A DNA stretch of 55,580 nucleotides from NCBI RefSeq assembly GCF_014199335.1, contig NZ_JACIJI010000011.1, forward strand, positions 1 to 55,580. The letters run 5' to 3'. Under the pieces are notes generated by a model. That model saw only the letters and a program-made list of their open reading frames with translations. It was not told the DNA's origin and did not search any database. This DNA comes from Stakelama sediminis (lineage in GTDB: Bacteria > Pseudomonadota > Alphaproteobacteria > Sphingomonadales > Sphingomonadaceae). The translations under genes and the position numbers were made by a program. Shown piece after piece: positions 53,238 to 55,580 of this stretch (within the stretch, counting starts at the first letter, position 1; every line of letters begins with the position of its first letter).

Positions 53238-53780
53238 ATGTCCGTTACCGCCGTTCCGCTGCAGCCCGTAAAGCGCGGCTATATCGCATGGATATGGGTC
53301 GGGGTTGTGGCCGCGATCGCCATTGCGGCCGCGCTGGCGTGGCATAGCGGTGTCAAATCGACGGCGTCAGGGCTCAAATACCAGGTGATCCATAAGGGCA
53401 CTGGTCCGCATCCCACCGACGATGACGTGGCGCTGGTTACCTATACCGGGCATCTGCCCGACGGCACGGTGTTCGATAAGTCCGAGCAGCCGGCCCCGCT
53501 CCCTGTGTCGGCAGTGGTGCCGGGGTTTCAGGAAGGTCTGAAGCTGATGCAGAAGGACGGCGATTATCGCCTCTGGATTCCTGCCAAGCTCGGCTATGGC
53601 GATCATCCCCCGCAAGGGTCCGAAATTCCTGCTGACTCGCCGCTGATTTTCGACGTGCACATGATCGACTTCATCAGCGAAGCGCAGTTCCGCCAGATGA
53701 TGCAGATGCGGATGATGCAGATGCAGCAAGGCGCTGGCGGCGGTGCAGGAGTGCCGGGGACTTCTCCCTCAGGACAGTGA
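53238..53780 (+). CDS. FKBP-type peptidyl-prolyl isomerase, membrane anchored
   Basis: 180 residues. One N-terminal helix (YIAWIWVGVVAAIAIAAALAW) places it in the inner membrane with the catalytic part in the periplasm. The FKBP domain shows VALVTYTGHLPDGTVFDKS, VVPGFQEGLKLMQKDGDYRLWIP, LGYGDHPP and LIFDVHMIDF. The tail is rich in Met and Gln (MMQMRMMQMQQ) and then Gly. It assists folding of exported proteins. It follows rpsU, and a terminator comes 30 bases after the stop. Confidence 0.93.
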   Translation: MSVTAVPLQPVKRGYIAWIWVGVVAAIAIAAALAWHSGVKSTASGLKYQVIHKGTGPHPTDDDVALVTYTGHLPDGTVFDKSEQPAPLPVSAVVPGFQEGLKLMQKDGDYRLWIPAKLGYGDHPPQGSEIPADSPLIFDVHMIDFISEAQFRQMMQMRMMQMQQGAGGGAGVPGTSPSGQ

Positions 53781-53810
53781 TTTTCCCGATGGGGATTGGT
53801 GGATAATGCA

Positions 53811-53844
53811 CGGCCGCCCGAAGCTTTTCGGGCGGTCTTTTTTG
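53811..53844 (+). terminator. Rho-independent terminator behind the FKBP gene
   Basis: GCCGCCCGAA pairs with TTCGGGCGGT around a four-base loop, followed by CTTTTTT. The next 200 bases (53845-54042) hold no gene that I can see and carry AT-rich promoter-like sequence and two TTGG(G)CCAA dyads. Confidence 0.88.
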
Positions 53845-54042
53845 ACGATTTGCGGTGGGTTGAACCTTTGGTGCGATACCGGGGGGTGATTGGGCCAACT
53901 GTGATATAATTGACATTGGCCAAAGGTGCAGGTTTTGGCTACATGCATCAGCGAGGCGTGGCTTGCCGCAGCTATGAACGCATATGCGATTATGTGACTT
54001 GGTTGCTCTGGCTGCGGGGTTTTGGCGGTGGAGCGTTTTTCT

Positions 54043-55446
54043 ATGAAATCGGTAGGCGCGCGCAGCATTTTTAATGCGCGCCTGTTTTTAAGCGGAACGC
54101 TGCTGACTACGGCAATCGTTTTCGGGGGAGGGGGGACGCCGGCTCCGCTTGCAGAACTGATTGTGCAGCTGGTGGCGATCGCAGTTTTTGTAGCCTGGAT
54201 TTGGCTGGTGGAGCGTAGTGCGGCTAGGCCGAAAGCGCGGCGCGATGTGCCGTTGCTGGTGCTCTCCATTGCCTTTGTTGCGATCCCTGCGGTGCAGCTT
54301 ATCCCCCTTCCTCCTGCTATTTGGCACCATCTTCCTGCCCGTGAAATCGAAGTAAGAGCGTTGGCTTTGGTGGGCAGTGCAAACGCATGGATGCCCTGGT
54401 CGATGTCGCCGACCAGAACGCTTGCATCACTGCTATCGTTGATCCCCCCTATGGTGATGCTGTTTTTTATGTGGAGGCTGCCCAGGGGGGAGCAGACAAC
54501 GATGCTTGGTCTGCTTGGGGGGCTGGGGCTGGTGGCTGCGCTCGTTGGTGTTGTGCAATTGGTTAGCGGTAACGCTAACTGGCTACGTTTTTATGCAGAT
54601 ACGCATTATGGATTTGCTACGGGTTTTCAGGCAAACCGAAATGCAGATGTCGATGTGCTGTTGATTGCCGCGATGGCCTTGTTGGCGTGGATTGTGTCCA
54701 CCGGAAGAGTATTTGCATCACTGCAAAATAAGCTGCTTTTGACAGTTTTTTTGTTTTTTATGGCAGTTTCTCTTGTGCTGACCGGGTCGCGTGCAGGTGT
54801 CGGTCTAATTGTTGTGCCCATAGTGTTTGGTATGATTCTCTTTGTCCCACATGTGCGTGTTCGGGGCTGGAAATTGGCTGTTGGCGGCGCGGTGGTACTT
54901 TCCGTATTATTTGTTGGTGGGTATGCGTTGCGAGATAATGCTCGTATTCAGAACACGCTGCAGCGGTTCGATCAAGGCGCGGTGCGACGGCCGGAAATCT
55001 GGGCTGATACTGTCTATGCCATCAAGCAGCATTTGCCGGTTGGCAGCGGAGTAGGGACATTTCGTCCGATTTACGACGCTGCTGAACGACTGGAATTTGT
55101 GCATTCGACATACGCCAATCGAGCGCATAACGATTATCTTGAATATGTTCTGGAGACGGGATTTGTGGGTCCCCTGCTGTTGTTTGTGGGGTTGATTTTC
55201 CTGCTATGGCGGGGAGTAGCCATTCTGCGTCAAACGGAATCCCGGACGCGGCGGAACCAAATTCTTTTTGCGCTTGCTGGTTTCAGTGTCTTCATCCTTC
55301 ATTCATTGGTCGATTATCCGATGCGGTCCATGTCCCTGGCTGTTGTTTGTGCGTTGCTATTTGGCTTAATGAGCGGTGGGGCCGACGGGCCAAGTCGCGA
55401 AAGACGTGGTAAAAAAAGGCAAGGTAGAAGGAGTGCCCGTTCGTGA
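54043..55446 (+). CDS. O-antigen ligase/polymerase-like (Wzy_C) membrane protein
   Basis: 467 residues from ATG 54043; a TTG at 54022 is possible. About 11-12 membrane helices with a large loop before the last ones. The Wzy_C signature is present: LTGSRAGVGL in the middle, RPEIWADTVYAI, PVGSGVGTFRPIY, NRAHNDYLEYVLETGFVG and LVDYPMRSMSLA. Such proteins polymerise or ligate oligosaccharide units at the periplasmic face. The C-terminus is very basic. Its base composition is AT-richer than most of the window. The next gene starts inside its stop codon (GTGA), so both form an exopolysaccharide unit. Confidence 0.88.
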   Translation: MKSVGARSIFNARLFLSGTLLTTAIVFGGGGTPAPLAELIVQLVAIAVFVAWIWLVERSAARPKARRDVPLLVLSIAFVAIPAVQLIPLPPAIWHHLPAREIEVRALALVGSANAWMPWSMSPTRTLASLLSLIPPMVMLFFMWRLPRGEQTTMLGLLGGLGLVAALVGVVQLVSGNANWLRFYADTHYGFATGFQANRNADVDVLLIAAMALLAWIVSTGRVFASLQNKLLLTVFLFFMAVSLVLTGSRAGVGLIVVPIVFGMILFVPHVRVRGWKLAVGGAVVLSVLFVGGYALRDNARIQNTLQRFDQGAVRRPEIWADTVYAIKQHLPVGSGVGTFRPIYDAAERLEFVHSTYANRAHNDYLEYVLETGFVGPLLLFVGLIFLLWRGVAILRQTESRTRRNQILFALAGFSVFILHSLVDYPMRSMSLAVVCALLFGLMSGGADGPSRERRGKKRQGRRSARS

Positions 55447-55580
55447 CCTTCCGGTGGGCTTTATCGTTGTTTGTGCCGTCCCTGCTCCTTTTGTGTGGAT
55501 GTAGTGGGATGCATGCGTCTGCAGGTTTGCCGAGTGGTGCTGCTGCGTATGCGGTGATGCCGGCGCCGAGGGTTGGAGCG
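55443..55580 (+). CDS. Lipoprotein, probably Wza-type polysaccharide exporter (cut by window edge)
   Basis: Only the first 46 codons, from a GTG at 55443, are visible. They form a lipoprotein signal (SLFVPSLLLLCGCSG) with lipobox LCGC, and then GAAAYAVMPAP, which resembles the start of the mature part of polysaccharide export proteins. The overlap with the O-antigen-ligase-like gene supports a capsule or exopolysaccharide role. The functional call is an inference from context. Confidence 0.55.
   Translation, partial: MTFRWALSLFVPSLLLLCGCSGMHASAGLPSGAAAYAVMPAPRVGA

Noticed and set aside
53900..53950. TTGACA/TATAAT-like promoter before the O-antigen-ligase gene
   Set aside because: The two boxes are present but in the wrong order and spacing to form one promoter.
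1..55580. CRISPR arrays or rRNA genes
   Set aside because: No regularly spaced repeats and no rRNA-like sequence were seen on reading through the window.

Overview
The window looks like chromosome of a GC-rich alphaproteobacterium of the Sphingomonadaceae type (Sphingomonas, Sphingobium or Novosphingobium kind). The grounds are the many TonB-dependent receptors, the FecI/FecR unit, a perfect CtrA-type box, the rpsU/FKBP neighbourhood and the capsule genes. Assignment below family level cannot be made by eye.

Positions 1 to about 8005 are the right end of an integrated mobile element. It ends in the 3' half of a tRNA-Val(GAC) gene (attachment-site remnant), directly followed by that tRNA's strong terminator. 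Inside it are the edge of an IS3-family element, a conjugative relaxase/helicase lacking its N-terminus, and a cassette that is the most interesting part of the window: a C5 cytosine methyltransferase, a receiver-like protein with a HEPN-type RNxxxH motif, a large protein with two GHKL ATPase modules (one Hsp90/MORC-like, one histidine-kinase-like) and a Vsr nuclease. vsr is cut in two by an 839-bp IS5/IS427-type element with a TA target duplication. I infer a defence system with a two-component-like core.

Positions 8200-12330 hold a minus-strand operon (DUF2334 deacetylase-like, membrane protein, two GT4 glycosyltransferases). Positions 12400-16340 hold a FecI/FecR/TonB-receptor iron-uptake unit. 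An intergenic nested palindrome (16349-16616) folds on paper into a stem with two arms. Then come a second TonB-dependent receptor, a small PepSY-type membrane protein and an OmpR/histidine-kinase pair (16666-21961), two tRNA-Asn genes, nadK and moaA.

Positions 24375-35883 carry two EAL proteins of c-di-GMP metabolism (one also a GGDEF response regulator co-transcribed with a CHASE4-like kinase), small exported proteins, a SleB-type cell-wall hydrolase and an M16 peptidase. Positions 35940-42125 form a tight 5-oxoproline operon (5-oxoprolinase, two transporter subunits, DUF2891). A membrane protein fused to a SET domain follows.

Positions 43360-55580 mix polysaccharide genes with signalling genes. 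The sugar-nucleotide genes are UDP-glucuronate epimerase, ugd, rmlB and rmlA; an O-antigen-ligase-like protein and the start of a lipoprotein that may be a Wza-type exporter close the window. Between them lie an 18-codon gene with its own ribosome site and terminator, a CtrA box, an EAL protein, a TPR histidine kinase and a single-domain receiver.
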